This document shows positions 53,212 through 63,756 of a stretch of 64,000 nt of DNA, in pieces. Origin of the DNA: Pseudomonas viridiflava (GTDB lineage Bacteria; Pseudomonadota; Gammaproteobacteria; Pseudomonadales; Pseudomonadaceae); NCBI GenBank assembly GCA_900596015.1, contig UVIF01000001.1:62001-126000 (forward strand). Direction: 5' to 3'. Both the position numbers and the translations under genes were made by a program. The notes beneath the pieces were generated by a model. It saw nothing but the letters and a program-made list of their open reading frames with translations. It ran no database searches and had not been told where the DNA came from. Positions within the stretch are counted from its first letter, which is position 1, and each line of letters opens with the position of its first letter.

Positions 53212-54075
53212 ATGACGGCCCAGATAGAAGGTTTCTACGACACCGCCACCTCCACGGTGAGCTATGTCATTTTCGAAGCATCAGGGGGCGCATGTGCAAT
53301 CGTGGATCCGGTGCTGGATTACGATGCCAAAGCCGGGCGGATCGGCACCGATAACGCCGACCGCATCATCGCCTTCGTGGACAGCCACGGGTTGCAAGTG
53401 CGGTGGCTACTTGAAACACACGCGCATGCAGATCACTTGTCCGCCAGTGCCTACCTCAAAGGCAAGCGCGGCGGCAAAATCGGCATCGGTGCGCAGATCA
53501 CGGTCGTGCAGAGCGCGTTTCGGGATATTTACAACCTCGAACCCGACTTCCTGCTGGATGGCTCGCAGTTCGACACGCTGTTCGAAGCGGACCAGATCTT
53601 CCACATCGGCAGCATACCGGTCCAGGTTCTGCACGTGCCTGGCCACACACCTGCAGATGTCGCCTATCGAGTCGCAGACACACAGGTCTTCGTCGGCGAT
53701 ACGCTGTTCATGCCTGATGTGGGCACTGCCCGATGTGATTTCCCCGGCGGAAACGCCGTACAGATGTATGACTCGATCAAACGGCTGCTGAGCCTACCCC
53801 CGCAGACCACACTGTTCATGTGCCACGACTATCCTCCTGCCAACAGGGAAGCGTCCTGGATCACCACCGTTGCCGAGCAACGCGCCAAGAATATTCACGT
53901 CGGTGACGCGTCGGATCTCGAGTCGTTCGTACGCATGCGCACAGCCCGCGATGTCAGCCTGTCGGTCCCGGCGCTGTTGCTGCCGGCGATCCAGGTGAAT
54001 ATCCGCGCCGGGAATCTGCCCCCTGCCGATGAAAGTGGGTTGTGCAGCCTGAAGATTCCTTTGAACAGGTTCTAG
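53212..54075 (+). CDS. MBL-fold persulfide dioxygenase (ETHE1/Blh-like)
   Basis: A 287-residue metallo-beta-lactamase-fold non-heme-iron dioxygenase, oxidising glutathione persulfide to sulfite. The metal motif THAHADH is at 69-75, with His145 (VPGHTP) and Asp163 (VGDTLFMPD) as further ligands. MPDVGTARCDFPGG and MCHDYPPANR are typical of the ETHE1/Blh branch. The ATG at 53212 follows a GAGG box; an in-frame GTG at 53191 is less likely. It is divergent from its probable repressor. Confidence 0.92.
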   Translation: MTAQIEGFYDTATSTVSYVIFEASGGACAIVDPVLDYDAKAGRIGTDNADRIIAFVDSHGLQVRWLLETHAHADHLSASAYLKGKRGGKIGIGAQITVVQSAFRDIYNLEPDFLLDGSQFDTLFEADQIFHIGSIPVQVLHVPGHTPADVAYRVADTQVFVGDTLFMPDVGTARCDFPGGNAVQMYDSIKRLLSLPPQTTLFMCHDYPPANREASWITTVAEQRAKNIHVGDASDLESFVRMRTARDVSLSVPALLLPAIQVNIRAGNLPPADESGLCSLKIPLNRF

Positions 54076-54102
54076 GGACACTGACCATTAACAAACGGGC
54101 AC

Positions 54103-54130
54103 AAAAAAGCCACTTTCGAGAAGTGGCTTT
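54103..54130. terminator. Rho-independent terminator, tRNA-Pro and persulfide dioxygenase
   Basis: AAAGCCACTT-TCGAG-AAGTGGCTTT forms a perfect 10-bp stem. Read on the minus strand it ends in a T-run and so terminates the tRNA-Pro transcript; read on the plus strand it ends in TTTCTTG and could also stop the dioxygenase transcript. Confidence 0.8.
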
Positions 54131-54156
54131 CTTGTCTGATTTTACTCAGGAATAAA

Positions 54157-54233
54157 TGGTCGGGACGGAGTGATTCGAACACTCGACCCCTTGCACCCCA
54201 TGCAAGTGCGCTACCGGGCTGCGCTACGCCCCG
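54157..54233 (-). tRNA. tRNA-Pro (GGG anticodon)
   Basis: A 77-nt tRNA with CCA encoded. Acceptor stem CGGGGCG pairs with CGTCCCG (one G-U). The anticodon arm is CTTGC-ATGGGGT-GCAAG giving anticodon GGG, and the T-arm GAGTG-TTCGAAT-CACTC is canonical. It lies downstream of ihfA and the MerR gene on the same strand and ends just before a terminator. No integrase or duplicated 3' end was seen nearby, so it is not an occupied attachment site here. Confidence 0.97.
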
Positions 54234-54322
54234 ACCGAGCGTAAAGCTGTTCCAGAACTTCTGAGAACGTCGAGGAATATACCTTAAGCATTTGAATTAT
54301 GGAAGTATTCTTTTCCAGAAAT

Positions 54323-54679
54323 TCACTTCTTGAGGACACTCAGCACATCTTCGAGCTCGGAGATCGTCTGGCGGATCAGTTGCTTGTACTGCGTGGTGTC
54401 ATCCTTGGCCTCGTCGCCGGACAGGCGCAGACGCGCGCCGCCGATGGTGAAGCCTTGGTCGTACAGCAGCGCGCGGATCTGGCGGATCATCAGCACGTCC
54501 TGGCGCTGGTAATACCGACGGTTTCCGCGACGCTTCACGGGGTTGAGCTGAGGAAACTCCTGCTCCCAGTACCGCAGCACGTGTGGCTTTACGGCGCACA
54601 AGTCGCTCACTTCACCGATGGTGAAGTAGCGCTTGCCGGGAATGGGCGGGAGCTCGTCGTTATGACTTGGTTCCAGCAT
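54323..54679 (-). CDS. MerR-family transcriptional regulator
   Basis: A 118-residue MerR-type protein: [60 protein letters not shown], then a short coiled coil. The effector domain is minimal, so the ligand is unknown. It overlaps the 3' end of ihfA by 20 bp and starts at ATG 54679 close behind GAGG; a TTG three codons upstream is possible. This gene follows ihfA in many pseudomonads, but its targets are uncharacterised. Confidence 0.93.
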   Translation of the reverse strand: MLEPSHNDELPPIPGKRYFTIGEVSDLCAVKPHVLRYWEQEFPQLNPVKRRGNRRYYQRQDVLMIRQIRALLYDQGFTIGGARLRLSGDEAKDDTTQYKQLIRQTISELEDVLSVLKK

Positions 54680-54962
54680 AGGCCTCAACTCGGGCTTTCA
54701 ACTTCTGCCCTGGACGAAAGGTGACCACGCGGCGAGCCGTGATCGGGATTTCTTCACCGGTTTTCGGATTGCGGCCAGGCCGCTGGCGTTTGTCCCGAAG
54801 GTCGAAATTGCCGAAACCGGACAATTTGACCTGCTCGTTGTCTTCAAGAGCGTGCCTGATTTCTTCGAAGAAAAGCTCGACCAATTCCTTGGCCTCTCGT
54901 TTGTTCAGGCCCAACTCTTCATAAAGACGTTCCGCCATTTCAGCTTTCGTCAAAGCCCCCAT
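54660..54962 (-). CDS. ihfA: Integration host factor subunit alpha
   Basis: A 100-residue DNA-bending histone-like protein that pairs with IhfB. It carries [20 protein letters not shown], the HU/IHF signature [20 protein letters not shown] and the beta-ribbon tip [17 protein letters not shown], whose Pro intercalates into DNA. It begins 3 bp after pheT ends, the conserved gammaproteobacterial order pheS-pheT-ihfA. Confidence 0.98.
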   Translation of the reverse strand: MGALTKAEMAERLYEELGLNKREAKELVELFFEEIRHALEDNEQVKLSGFGNFDLRDKRQRPGRNPKTGEEIPITARRVVTFRPGQKLKARVEAYAGTKS

Positions 54963-54965
54963 GCG

Positions 54966-57344
54966 CTACTTCCTTAACGTGGCGTTCAACCTTTGTTCGA
55001 GCGAGGTGAGGATTGTTTGAGTCGTGGCATTCACCTCATCGTCATTAAGAGTGCGCGATGGATGCTGCCAGGTCAAGCCAACAGCAAGGCTTTTTCTATG
55101 AGGATCAATGCCTTTACCCTGGTACACGTCAAACAGCCTGAGGTCCGTGAGCCATTCCCCTGCGTTCTCGCGAATGACCGCAAGCACTGCGCTGGCAGCA
55201 ACATCACGATCGGCCAGCAGCGCCAGGTCGCGGCGCACTTCGGGGAAGCGCGACAGCTCCTGGAATTTCGGTAGCCGACCTTCGGACACTTCGGCAAGCA
55301 CCAGTTCGAAGACGAAGACGGCGCGGTCCAGACCCAGCGACTTCACCAGTTCCGGATGCAGTGCGCCCAGATAGCCGACTAGCTGCCCATCGCGCTCGAT
55401 CCGCGCGGTCTGGCCAGGATGCAGAGCGGGATGCTGCCCCGGAACGAAGGTGAAGGCATCCAGCGCACCGGCGAAGCCGAGCACAGCTTCCACGTCGGCC
55501 TTGACGTCGAAAAAGTCCACCGTCTCGCGACCCTGCGCCCAGCCTTCGGGCAAGCGGCTGCCGCACACCACGCCCGCCAGCATGGGCTCCTGCTTCAAGC
55601 CCTCGAGCTGACCGACGAAACGCAGGCCGCTCTCGAACAGGCGCACGCGATCCTGCTGGCGATTGAGGTTGTGTTGCAAGGCCTTGACCAGACCCGGCCA
55701 CAGCGACGAGCGCATGGCTGCCATGTCGGCCGAGATCGGATTGGCCAGCAGCAGCGGCTCGACGCCAGGGCTGAACAGTTCGAACAGCTTGGGATCGATG
55801 AAGCTGTAGGTGATAGCTTCCTGGTAACCACGGGCAACCAACAAGCGGCGCAAGGCCGGCAGGTCGGAACGCGCCTCCGGGGCGGCCTGCGGCGCCAGCC
55901 GCGCTTGCGGGTAGCGCACGGGCAGGCGGTTGTAGCCATAGAGCCGTGCCAGCTCTTCGATCAGATCGACTTCCAGGCTGATGTCGAAGCGATGGCTCGG
56001 CACCTTCACGGACCACTGCCCTTCCCCGCTGGCCGTGACACCCAGGCCCAGGCCGGTCAGCAGCCCTTCGATTTCGCGGCTGCCCATTTCCAGGCCCAGC
56101 ATCTGGCTGACCCGGTCGGCACGCAAGGTGATCGGCGCAATCTGCGGGAGATGTTCCTGGCTGACGTGTTCGACGATCGGACCTGGTTCCCCGCCGGCGA
56201 TTTCCAGCAACAGCGCAGTCGCACGCTCCATGGCTTCACGGGCCAGGTTCGAATCGACACCACGCTCGAAACGATGGGACGCGTCGGTGTGCAGCCCGTA
56301 CGAGCGGGCCTTGCCGGCCACCGAGATCGGTTCGAAAAAGGCCGCCTCGAGGAACACGTCGCGGGTCTTGGCGGTCACGCCGCTGTTCTCGCCGCCCATG
56401 ACGCCAGCGATGCCCAGCAGGCGCGCGTGGTCGGCAATGACCAGCGTGTCGCCGCGCAGCGCAACTTCCTGACCGTCGAGCAGGGTGATCTTCTCGCCCT
56501 CCTCGGCCATGCGCACGCGGATGCCGCCGTCGATTTCGGCAAGGTCGTAGGCATGCATCGGCTGGCCCAACTCGATCATCACGTAGTTGGTGATGTCTAC
56601 CGCGGCATCGATGCTGCGCACTTCGCTGCGACGCAGACGTTCGACCATCCACAGCGGGGTGGCCCTGGACAGGTCGACGTTGCGCACCACACGGCCGAGG
56701 AAGCGCGGGCAGGCGGCAGGCGCCGACACGTCCACTGCCAGCACGTCGTCGCTGACCGGGGCTACCGCAGCAATCACAGGACGAGTCACTGGAGCGGCAT
56801 AGAGCGCGCCCACTTCTCGCGCCAGGCCTGCCAGCGACAGGCAGTCGCCACGGTTGGGCGTCAGGTCGACCTCGATGCTGGCATCGTCCAAGCCCAGGTA
56901 AACACGGAAATCCTCACCGGCCGGAGCATCTGCCGGCAGTTCCATCAGCCCGTCGTTGCCTTCGCCGACCTGCAGCTCGGACTGCGAGCAGAGCATGCCG
57001 TTGGACTCGACGCCGCGCAGCTTGGCTTTCTTGATCTTGAAGTCGCCCGGCAACTGGGCGCCGATCTTGGCGAACGGAATCTTCAGGCCGGGGCGCACGT
57101 TCGGCGCACCGCAAACCACCTGAAAGGTTTCGCTGCCATCGCTGACCTGGCACACGCGCAGTTTGTCGGCGTCCGGGTGCTGCTCGGTGGCGAGCACTTC
57201 ACCCACCACCACGCCGCTGAACTCACCTGCGGCCAGGGTCACACTGTCCACTTCCAGACCTGCCATCGACAGACGTGCAACCAGCTCGTCTCGCGAGGCC
57301 TGCGGGCTTACCCAGCCGCGCAGCCATTGTTCACTGAATTTCAT
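54966..57344 (-). CDS. pheT: Phenylalanyl-tRNA synthetase beta subunit
   Basis: A 792-residue PheRS beta chain of standard length. It has the N-terminal tRNA-binding EMAP-like domain (GEVLATEQHPDADKLRVCQV and NGMLCSQSELQVGEG), the B3/B4 editing domain that removes misacylated Tyr, the B5 domain, a catalytic-like core, and the C-terminal anticodon-binding ferredoxin fold (FPEVRRDLALLADRDV). It assembles as alpha2-beta2 with PheS. The pheS stop precedes it by 27 bp. Confidence 0.98.
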   Translation of the reverse strand: MKFSEQWLRGWVSPQASRDELVARLSMAGLEVDSVTLAAGEFSGVVVGEVLATEQHPDADKLRVCQVSDGSETFQVVCGAPNVRPGLKIPFAKIGAQLPGDFKIKKAKLRGVESNGMLCSQSELQVGEGNDGLMELPADAPAGEDFRVYLGLDDASIEVDLTPNRGDCLSLAGLAREVGALYAAPVTRPVIAAVAPVSDDVLAVDVSAPAACPRFLGRVVRNVDLSRATPLWMVERLRRSEVRSIDAAVDITNYVMIELGQPMHAYDLAEIDGGIRVRMAEEGEKITLLDGQEVALRGDTLVIADHARLLGIAGVMGGENSGVTAKTRDVFLEAAFFEPISVAGKARSYGLHTDASHRFERGVDSNLAREAMERATALLLEIAGGEPGPIVEHVSQEHLPQIAPITLRADRVSQMLGLEMGSREIEGLLTGLGLGVTASGEGQWSVKVPSHRFDISLEVDLIEELARLYGYNRLPVRYPQARLAPQAAPEARSDLPALRRLLVARGYQEAITYSFIDPKLFELFSPGVEPLLLANPISADMAAMRSSLWPGLVKALQHNLNRQQDRVRLFESGLRFVGQLEGLKQEPMLAGVVCGSRLPEGWAQGRETVDFFDVKADVEAVLGFAGALDAFTFVPGQHPALHPGQTARIERDGQLVGYLGALHPELVKSLGLDRAVFVFELVLAEVSEGRLPKFQELSRFPEVRRDLALLADRDVAASAVLAVIRENAGEWLTDLRLFDVYQGKGIDPHRKSLAVGLTWQHPSRTLNDDEVNATTQTILTSLEQRLNATLRK

Positions 57345-57371
57345 CCTGCTCTCCTGAAAGATTCGTTACGG

Positions 57372-58484
<1,113 letters not shown>

Positions 58485-58497
58485 ATTGTCGGGGTAC

Positions 58498-58854
58498 TTA
58501 GGCCAGCGAGGCTTTAGCTTTCTCGACAATCGCAGCAAACGCCGCTTTTTCGTTCACTGCCAGATCAGCCAGAACCTTGCGGTCGATCTCGATGGACGCT
58601 TTCTTCAGGCCAGCGATGAAACGGCTGTAGGACAGACCGTTTACACGAGCACCGGCGTTGATACGAGCAATCCACAGGGCGCGGAACTGACGTTTTTTCT
58701 GACGACGGTCACGGTAGGCGTATTGACCTGCCTTGATGACCGCTTGCTTGGCAACACGGAATACGCGCGAACGAGCGCCGTAGTAGCCTTTAGCCAGTTT
58801 CAGAATTTTCTTGTGACGCTTACGGGCAATGACGCCACGCTTAACACGAGCCAT
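58498..58854 (-). CDS. rplT: Ribosomal protein L20 (bL20)
   Basis: A 118-residue bL20 of standard length ([60 protein letters not shown]). It binds 23S rRNA early in 50S assembly and, in enterobacteria, represses its own operon by binding the infC-rpmI messenger. It starts 27 bp after rpmI. Confidence 0.99.
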   Translation of the reverse strand: MARVKRGVIARKRHKKILKLAKGYYGARSRVFRVAKQAVIKAGQYAYRDRRQKKRQFRALWIARINAGARVNGLSYSRFIAGLKKASIEIDRKVLADLAVNEKAAFAAIVEKAKASLA

Positions 58855-58881
58855 GAGTTAGTCCTCTATCTTTGACCGAAA

Positions 58882-59076
58882 TTAACGAAGGCGCAGCATG
58901 CGCTCGACTTTTGCCACGTCAGACGGATGCAGCAAGCTGCTACCGCGCAGTTGACGCTTACGCTTGGTCGACATTTTGGTCAGGATGTGGCTCTTGAAAG
59001 CGTGCTTGTGCTTGATGCCGTTAGCGGTTTTCAAGAACCGCTTAGCTGCACCACTTTTGGTTTTCATCTTTGGCAT
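58882..59076 (-). CDS. rpmI: Ribosomal protein L35 (bL35)
   Basis: A 64-residue basic bL35 ([20 protein letters not shown] through [13 protein letters not shown]). The ATG at 59076 matches the family start; a longer frame from 59097 adds only leader sequence. It lies between infC and rplT. Confidence 0.98.
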   Translation of the reverse strand: MPKMKTKSGAAKRFLKTANGIKHKHAFKSHILTKMSTKRKRQLRGSSLLHPSDVAKVERMLRLR

Positions 59077-59136
59077 GTTCGGGTACTCCACATTCAATTG
59101 ATAAACATAACCGCAAGGCCTGCCGTGCCCTGGTGG

Positions 59137-59688
59137 TTACTTCTTTTTCTTGGGGGCGATGACCATGATCAGCTGGCGTCCTTCCATCTTCGGATGCTGT
59201 TCGACGGAACCGTATTCGAGCAGGTCACCTTCGACCCGCTTCAACAGCTCCATACCCAGCTCCTGATGCGCCATCTCACGGCCGCGGAATCGCAAGGATA
59301 CCTTGGCCCTGTCCCCATCACTCAGGAAACGTACCAGGTTGCGGAGTTTTACCTGGTAATCCCCTTCTTCCGTCCCTGGACGAAACTTGATTTCTTTAAC
59401 CTGAATCTGTTTCTGGTTCTTCTTCGCCGCGGCAACCTGCTTCTTCTTCTCGAAGATCGATTTGCCGTAGTCCATCACCCGACATACGGGCGGGATGGCA
59501 TCGGCGGAGATTTCCACCAGATCCAGCTTCGATTCTTCAGCGATACGAAGCGCTTCATCGATAGAGACGATGCCAATCTGCTCGCCGTCAGCGCCAATTA
59601 ACCGAACCTCGCGTGCCGAGATATTCTCGTTGATCGGGGCTTTCGGTGCAGCTCGTTTATCTTGTCTCATTTCACGCTTAATAATAAT
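59137..59688 (-). CDS. infC: Translation initiation factor IF-3, ATT start
   Basis: A 183-residue IF-3 that binds the 30S P-site region and discriminates start codons. It has an N-domain ([20 protein letters not shown]), a lysine-rich linker and a C-domain ([20 protein letters not shown] ... [14 protein letters not shown]). The frame starts with three ATT codons after GGAGTA, giving M/I-I-I-K-R-E-M; the first ATT (59688) yields the usual Pseudomonas length, the second or third would have better spacing. Non-AUG starts let IF-3 regulate its own synthesis. It overlaps the thrS stop by one base (TAATT). Confidence 0.97.
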   Translation of the reverse strand: MIIKREMRQDKRAAPKAPINENISAREVRLIGADGEQIGIVSIDEALRIAEESKLDLVEISADAIPPVCRVMDYGKSIFEKKKQVAAAKKNQKQIQVKEIKFRPGTEEGDYQVKLRNLVRFLSDGDRAKVSLRFRGREMAHQELGMELLKRVEGDLLEYGSVEQHPKMEGRQLIMVIAPKKKK

Positions 59689-61610
59689 TACTCCGAATCT
59701 GGGCGACCACGCCGGGAAACCGCTTGTGCAAGGTACTCGGTGAACTGCGCGATGGGCATGGAGCCCAGGTCAGCGCCTTCACGGGTACGCACAGCGACAG
59801 TTTGCGTTTCAACTTCCTTGTCCCCGATGACCAGGAGATAAGGAACCTTGAGCAAAGTATGCTCACGGATTTTAAAGCCGATCTTTTCATTTCTCAAGTC
59901 GGACTTGGCACGAAACCCGCTTTCCGTCAGATTTTTTTCGACAAGCTGTACAAAATCGGCTTGTTTATCAGTGATATTCATCACCACTGCCTGTGTCGGC
60001 GCCAGCCAGGCCGGGAATGCGCCCTCATAGTGCTCGATCAGGATCCCGACGAATCGCTCGAACGAACCCAGGATCGCCCGGTGCAGCATCACGGGATGCT
60101 TGCGGCCGTTGTCTTCGGTGACGTATTCGGCGCCCAGGCGGATCGGCAGGTTGAAATCGAGCTGCAGTGTACCGCATTGCCAGACGCGACCCAGACAATC
60201 CTTCAACGAGAATTCGATCTTGGGGCCATAGAAGGCGCCCTCGCCCGGCTGCAGATCATATGCAAGCCCAGCCGCATCCAGGGCCGCAGCCAAGGCTGAC
60301 TCGGCGCGATCCCAGAGCTCATCGGACCCGACACGCTTTTCAGGACGCGTCGACAGCTTGAGCTGGATGTCCTTGAAGCCGAAGTCGGCGTAGACGTCCA
60401 TGGTCAGCTTGATGAAGGCTGCGGATTCGGACTGCATCTGCTCTTCGGTGCAGAAGATGTGCGCATCGTCCTGCACGAAGCCACGCACGCGCATGATGCC
60501 GTGCAGCGCACCCGAAGGCTCGTTGCGATGGCAGGCACCGAACTCGGCCAGGCGCAGCGGCAACTCGCGGTAGCTTTTCAAACCCTGGTTGAACACCTGC
60601 ACATGGCACGGGCAGTTCATCGGCTTGATCGCGTAGTCGCGGTTTTCCGACTCCGTGGTGAACATGTTCTCGGCGTAGTTGGCCCAGTGCCCTGATTTCT
60701 CCCAGAGGCTGCGGTCCACCACCTGGGGCGTCTTGATTTCCAGGTAGCCGTTCTGCTGCTGGATCTTGCGCATGTACTGCTCGAGCACCTGATACACGGT
60801 CCAGCCGTTGGGGTGCCAGAAGACCATGCCCGGGGCTTCTTCCTGGAGGTGGAACAGGCCCAGGCGCTTGCCGATCTTGCGGTGATCGCGCTTCTCGGCC
60901 TCCTCGATGCGCTTGACGTAGGCCGCCAGCTGCTTCTTGTCGGCCCACGCGGTGCCATAGACACGCTGCAGCTGCTCGTTCTTGGCATCGCCGCGCCAGT
61001 AGGCACCCGACAGCTTGGTGAGCTTGAAGGATTTCAGAAAACGCGTGTTCGGCACGTGTGGACCGCGGCACATGTCGACGTATTCTTCGTGATAGTACAG
61101 GCCCATGGCCTGCTCATCCGGCATGTCTTCGACCAGGCGCAGCTTGTAGTCCTCGCCACGCGCAGTGAACACGTCGATGACTTCGGCACGCGGGGTGACC
61201 TTCTTGACCACGTCGTATTCGGTGTCGATCAACTGCTGCATGCGCTGCTCGATCGCCCCCATGTCGTCCGGCGTGAAAGGCCGCTCGTAGGCGATATCGT
61301 AGTAGAAGCCTTCTTCGATGACCGGACCGATCACCATGCGCGCAGTCGGGTACAGCTGCTTGACCGCATGGCCGACCAGGTGGGCGCAGGAGTGGCGAAT
61401 GATCTCCAGCCCCTCTTCGTCCTTTGGCGTGATGATCTGCAAGGTGGCGTCGGCGGTGATCAGGTCACAGGCATCGACCAGTTGGCCATTGACCTTGCCG
61501 GCAACGGTTGCCTTGGCCAGGCCGGCGCCGATGGACGCGGCGACCTCGGCGACCGAAACCGGGTGATCGAACGAACGCTGACTGCCGTCGGGAAGAGTAA
61601 TGGTGGGCAT
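59688..61610 (-). CDS. thrS: Threonyl-tRNA synthetase
   Basis: A 640-residue class II synthetase with an N-terminal TGS domain ([20 protein letters not shown]), the editing SAD domain ([20 protein letters not shown], with [18 protein letters not shown]), the zinc-binding catalytic core ([25 protein letters not shown]) and a C-terminal anticodon-binding domain. AGGAGG lies 4 bp before the ATG at 61610. First gene of the block; no T-box or obvious Thr operator hairpin was seen upstream. Confidence 0.99.
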   Translation of the reverse strand: MPTITLPDGSQRSFDHPVSVAEVAASIGAGLAKATVAGKVNGQLVDACDLITADATLQIITPKDEEGLEIIRHSCAHLVGHAVKQLYPTARMVIGPVIEEGFYYDIAYERPFTPDDMGAIEQRMQQLIDTEYDVVKKVTPRAEVIDVFTARGEDYKLRLVEDMPDEQAMGLYYHEEYVDMCRGPHVPNTRFLKSFKLTKLSGAYWRGDAKNEQLQRVYGTAWADKKQLAAYVKRIEEAEKRDHRKIGKRLGLFHLQEEAPGMVFWHPNGWTVYQVLEQYMRKIQQQNGYLEIKTPQVVDRSLWEKSGHWANYAENMFTTESENRDYAIKPMNCPCHVQVFNQGLKSYRELPLRLAEFGACHRNEPSGALHGIMRVRGFVQDDAHIFCTEEQMQSESAAFIKLTMDVYADFGFKDIQLKLSTRPEKRVGSDELWDRAESALAAALDAAGLAYDLQPGEGAFYGPKIEFSLKDCLGRVWQCGTLQLDFNLPIRLGAEYVTEDNGRKHPVMLHRAILGSFERFVGILIEHYEGAFPAWLAPTQAVVMNITDKQADFVQLVEKNLTESGFRAKSDLRNEKIGFKIREHTLLKVPYLLVIGDKEVETQTVAVRTREGADLGSMPIAQFTEYLAQAVSRRGRPDSE

Positions 61611-61952
61611 GGCGCCTCCTCTCCTAGTGGTGACCCCTACCAAAGGTCACATGGGTTGGGATGAGCCAGTACGCGATTCGCCCGGTATGCCCGCCTTACG
61701 TTGGCAGGAGCCTTGCGGCCGACCGGAATACGAACCAGAGTGACTGGAGCAATCGAAAAAGGTGAATCCCGCGCCTTGGCTGCAACTGAAAACAGCGCCA
61801 AACACAGGGCCGAGCATCCTAGCACAGAAGTCGGGTCGATTTGCTGCGCCATACGCGCGATACGGCAACTGAGCCGGCGGCTGAACTTGCTGCCCTCTTC
61901 ACCCCTCAGATGAGATGAGTCAAAACCGCCTGAGAACAAGGAGCTATTCATT
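61611..61952. other. Divergent intergenic region, thrS / small secreted protein
   Basis: This 342-bp spacer should hold the thrS promoter on the left and that of the following plus-strand gene on the right. Open frames on either strand here have no family character. An AAGGAG box at about 61938-61943 belongs to the plus-strand gene. No further structure is evident. Confidence 0.6.
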
Positions 61953-62255
61953 ATGGGTCTCAAACGACTTTTTCCCCTGAGTGCCTGCCTGGCCCTGGTG
62001 CTTCCATTCGCGGCCCAGGCTGCCGCGCTGTCTGCCGATGCCAAGGCCGAGTACACCGCCCAGTGCCAGGCTGCGGCCGTGCAGCAAGGCGTGGATGCCG
62101 CCAAGGCGCAGGCACACTGCAGCTGTGGCGCGAAAGTGATCGAGGAGAAATTCAGCAAGGCCGAGATCGACCAGCTCACCAACAAACAGGTAGAGCCGCC
62201 CATGGCCCTGCGCCAGAAGTTGATGAAGGAAGTGCTGGTTTGCAATAACCAGTAG
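61953..62255 (+). CDS. Small secreted hypothetical protein with a Cys pair
   Basis: A 100-residue protein with a Sec signal peptide ([20 protein letters not shown], cleavage near AQA|AALS). The mature part, about 77 residues, is alpha-helical and has four cysteines: [19 protein letters not shown] and the C-terminal VCNNQ. It resembles conserved periplasmic proteins of pseudomonads of unknown function. AAGGAG precedes the ATG. It is alone on its strand upstream of the cold-shock gene. Confidence 0.85.
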   Translation: MGLKRLFPLSACLALVLPFAAQAAALSADAKAEYTAQCQAAAVQQGVDAAKAQAHCSCGAKVIEEKFSKAEIDQLTNKQVEPPMALRQKLMKEVLVCNNQ

Positions 62256-62280
62256 TCCTGTCAGAGGCGATGCAGGACTG

Positions 62281-62310
62281 CCCCAAGGGACGCCAACGGC
62301 GTTCTTGGGG
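62281..62310 (+). terminator. Hairpin after the small secreted protein gene
   Basis: CCCCAAG...CTTGGGG with inner ACGCC/GGCGT pairs forms a long, slightly interrupted stem about 25 bp after the stop codon at 62255. A T-run (TTTTTTTT) follows only about 40 bp later, so termination efficiency is uncertain. Confidence 0.5.
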
Positions 62311-62557
62311 TCGACCGCTTCGGTCAAGCGAATCATGCACGACGGAACGCGGTTTTTTTTTAAAACATTTTTCAGCTGCAAACCTCAATGAAATAAGGGG
62401 CTTAGCAGTTTTAGACAGCTCAATTTGCGACAACTTTGGCTATTGGCCCAATCAAAAGGGGTTCACAGTCCAGGTTTTGGACTATGATAGGCCCCGTGTG
62501 CCCAGTTGGCCTGAGCAGCACAGCACTACTGAATATTATGTTTCTTGGAGATTCACC
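62311..62557 (+). promoter_or_regulatory. Promoter and leader region of the cold-shock gene
   Basis: The 247 bp before the cold-shock gene are AT-rich and non-coding. A TATGAT hexamer at 62483-62488 with TTCACA at 62462-62467 (15-bp spacing, short of optimal) could be the promoter, which would leave a transcript leader of about 65 nt. Structured leaders are usual for cspA-type genes. TTGGAG just before the ATG is the ribosome-binding site. Confidence 0.45.
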
Positions 62558-62770
62558 ATGTCTAATCGCCAGACCGGCACCGTAAAATGGTTCAACGATG
62601 AGAAAGGCTTCGGCTTCATCACTCCTTCAGGTGGCGGTGACGACCTGTTCGTACACTTCAAAGCTATCGAATCCGACGGTTTCAAAAGCCTGAAAGAAGG
62701 CCAGACCGTTTCGTTCGTGGCTGAGAAAGGCCAAAAGGGCATGCAAGCTGCTCAAGTTCGCCCAGAGTAA
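62558..62770 (+). CDS. CspA-family cold-shock protein
   Basis: A 70-residue single-domain RNA chaperone. RNP1 KGFGFI is at 16-21 and RNP2 LFVHF at 30-34, with the aromatic nucleic-acid platform (Trp11, Phe12, Phe18, Phe20, Phe31). It melts mRNA secondary structure; pseudomonad paralogues may be cold-induced or constitutive. A rho-independent terminator follows immediately. Confidence 0.97.
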   Translation: MSNRQTGTVKWFNDEKGFGFITPSGGGDDLFVHFKAIESDGFKSLKEGQTVSFVAEKGQKGMQAAQVRPE

Positions 62771-62782
62771 TCTCGGCAACTG

Positions 62783-62814
62783 AAAAAACCCGTCCATGTG
62801 ACGGGTTTTTTTTT
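62783..62814 (+). terminator. Rho-independent terminator of the cold-shock gene
   Basis: AAAAACCCGTC-CATGT-GACGGGTTTTT forms an 11-bp stem followed by further Ts, starting 13 bp after the stop codon. The A-run on its left makes it functional on the minus strand too, for the convergent I78-type gene. Confidence 0.93.
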
Positions 62815-62846
62815 CGCCTGCGATTCGTGTCGAGTGAGGCGTCTGC

Positions 62847-63164
62847 TCAGCCGCAGTTGACGCGAGTGATCTGGCCGCTGTCATCGGCGTTGAGGTTGAG
62901 ACGGTCGGAACGGTACTCCAGGGTTACCATGTCGTGCGGGCGCAGGACACGGGCCACCTGTGCGCCAGCCTTGACCCTGGCCTGTTCGAGCAGGTCTGCG
63001 GAAACCGGCTTGCCAACGGTATAGCGTGCGCCATCAGCGTTGCAGCGCCCGTCGAATGAAGGGGCGGCAGCGGCAGACTGTCCGGTCGAGGTTCCGGATG
63101 TAGAACAGCCCGTTACAGCCAGGGCTGCCATCAGGATCAACAAGGTCTTGCGCGGGAAAGGCAT
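62847..63164 (-). CDS. I78-family peptidase inhibitor lipoprotein
   Basis: A 105-residue protein with a lipoprotein signal peptide (lipobox LAVTGCS), a short Ser/Thr/Ala linker and a C-terminal I78-type domain: DGRCNADGARYTVGKPVSAD, ARVLRPHDMVTLEYRSDRLN and LNADDSGQITRVNCG. The Cys pair flanking the domain and RxxxP.D..T.EYR.DRLN are the family pattern. I78 members such as the Aspergillus elastase inhibitor block serine proteases; in bacteria the role is mostly unproven. A GAGGAGG box precedes the ATG at 63164. Confidence 0.87.
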   Translation of the reverse strand: MPFPRKTLLILMAALAVTGCSTSGTSTGQSAAAAPSFDGRCNADGARYTVGKPVSADLLEQARVKAGAQVARVLRPHDMVTLEYRSDRLNLNADDSGQITRVNCG

Positions 63165-63306
63165 GCAGCCTCCTCTTTTCAGTGGTTTTTCAGTAAGTAA
63201 GGTTGTGCGACCGCCTGTAGCCAATTTGGTTGCACCTTGGCCTAGTCTGCCCGAGCATAACGTCACGCGGTGTCGGAGAAATCGTCACCGGATGTGTGTT
63301 CGCCGG

Positions 63307-63624
63307 TCAGTACAGATCGATGTAGTCGGACCGGGGCACGGGCCAGTGGGTCTGCAGGGCGGTGTGGATCTGCTGCACCCAGGTGGCGTCGGACGCCGCC
63401 GCGACGCCTACATAGCCTGATCCGGCAGCCCAGGTTTCCAGGCGGAAGCACAGGCCCTGGATATCCGTGCCCCCCACCGCCTCGGTGGAGAGGAAGGCAA
63501 TGCCGTCACAGGTAACGCGCAGCTGGTTGTGGATGGCCGGATTGCCCGAGGCGATCAGGGCACGGACCGCGTCCAGGGTGAGTGAGTCGCTTTGTTTGAG
63601 GTCGATGTGCACATGAGCCTCCAT
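63307..63624 (-). CDS. Conserved hypothetical protein
   Basis: A 105-residue soluble protein (MEAHVHIDLKQSDSLTLDAV ... ATWVQQIHTALQTHWPVPRS). No signal peptide, membrane segment or known motif; secondary structure looks mixed alpha/beta. The ATG at 63624 was preferred over 63663 because the additional residues are not helpful and no ribosome-binding site precedes either strongly. Function unknown. Confidence 0.65.
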   Translation of the reverse strand: MEAHVHIDLKQSDSLTLDAVRALIASGNPAIHNQLRVTCDGIAFLSTEAVGGTDIQGLCFRLETWAAGSGYVGVAAASDATWVQQIHTALQTHWPVPRSDYIDLY

Positions 63625-63756
63625 GCCGAAGAATTGACCGAAGTTTGACACGCACCCTGCCATCTGCCCAAGGGCCGGTGTAATGCGTTGGCGAAAATGC
63701 TTTACTTGGCCACGTGCAGCGAACGTCGTTCGCTCGTGACCGTTGGCGAGAGCAGC

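Noticed and set aside
54157..54233. tRNA-Pro as an attachment site of a genomic island
   Set aside because: No integrase, no duplicate of the tRNA 3' end and no abrupt change in gene style on either side was seen.
61611..61952. T-box or threonine attenuator before thrS
   Set aside because: No T-box sequence, specifier stem or Thr-rich leader was found; T-boxes are also not expected in pseudomonads.
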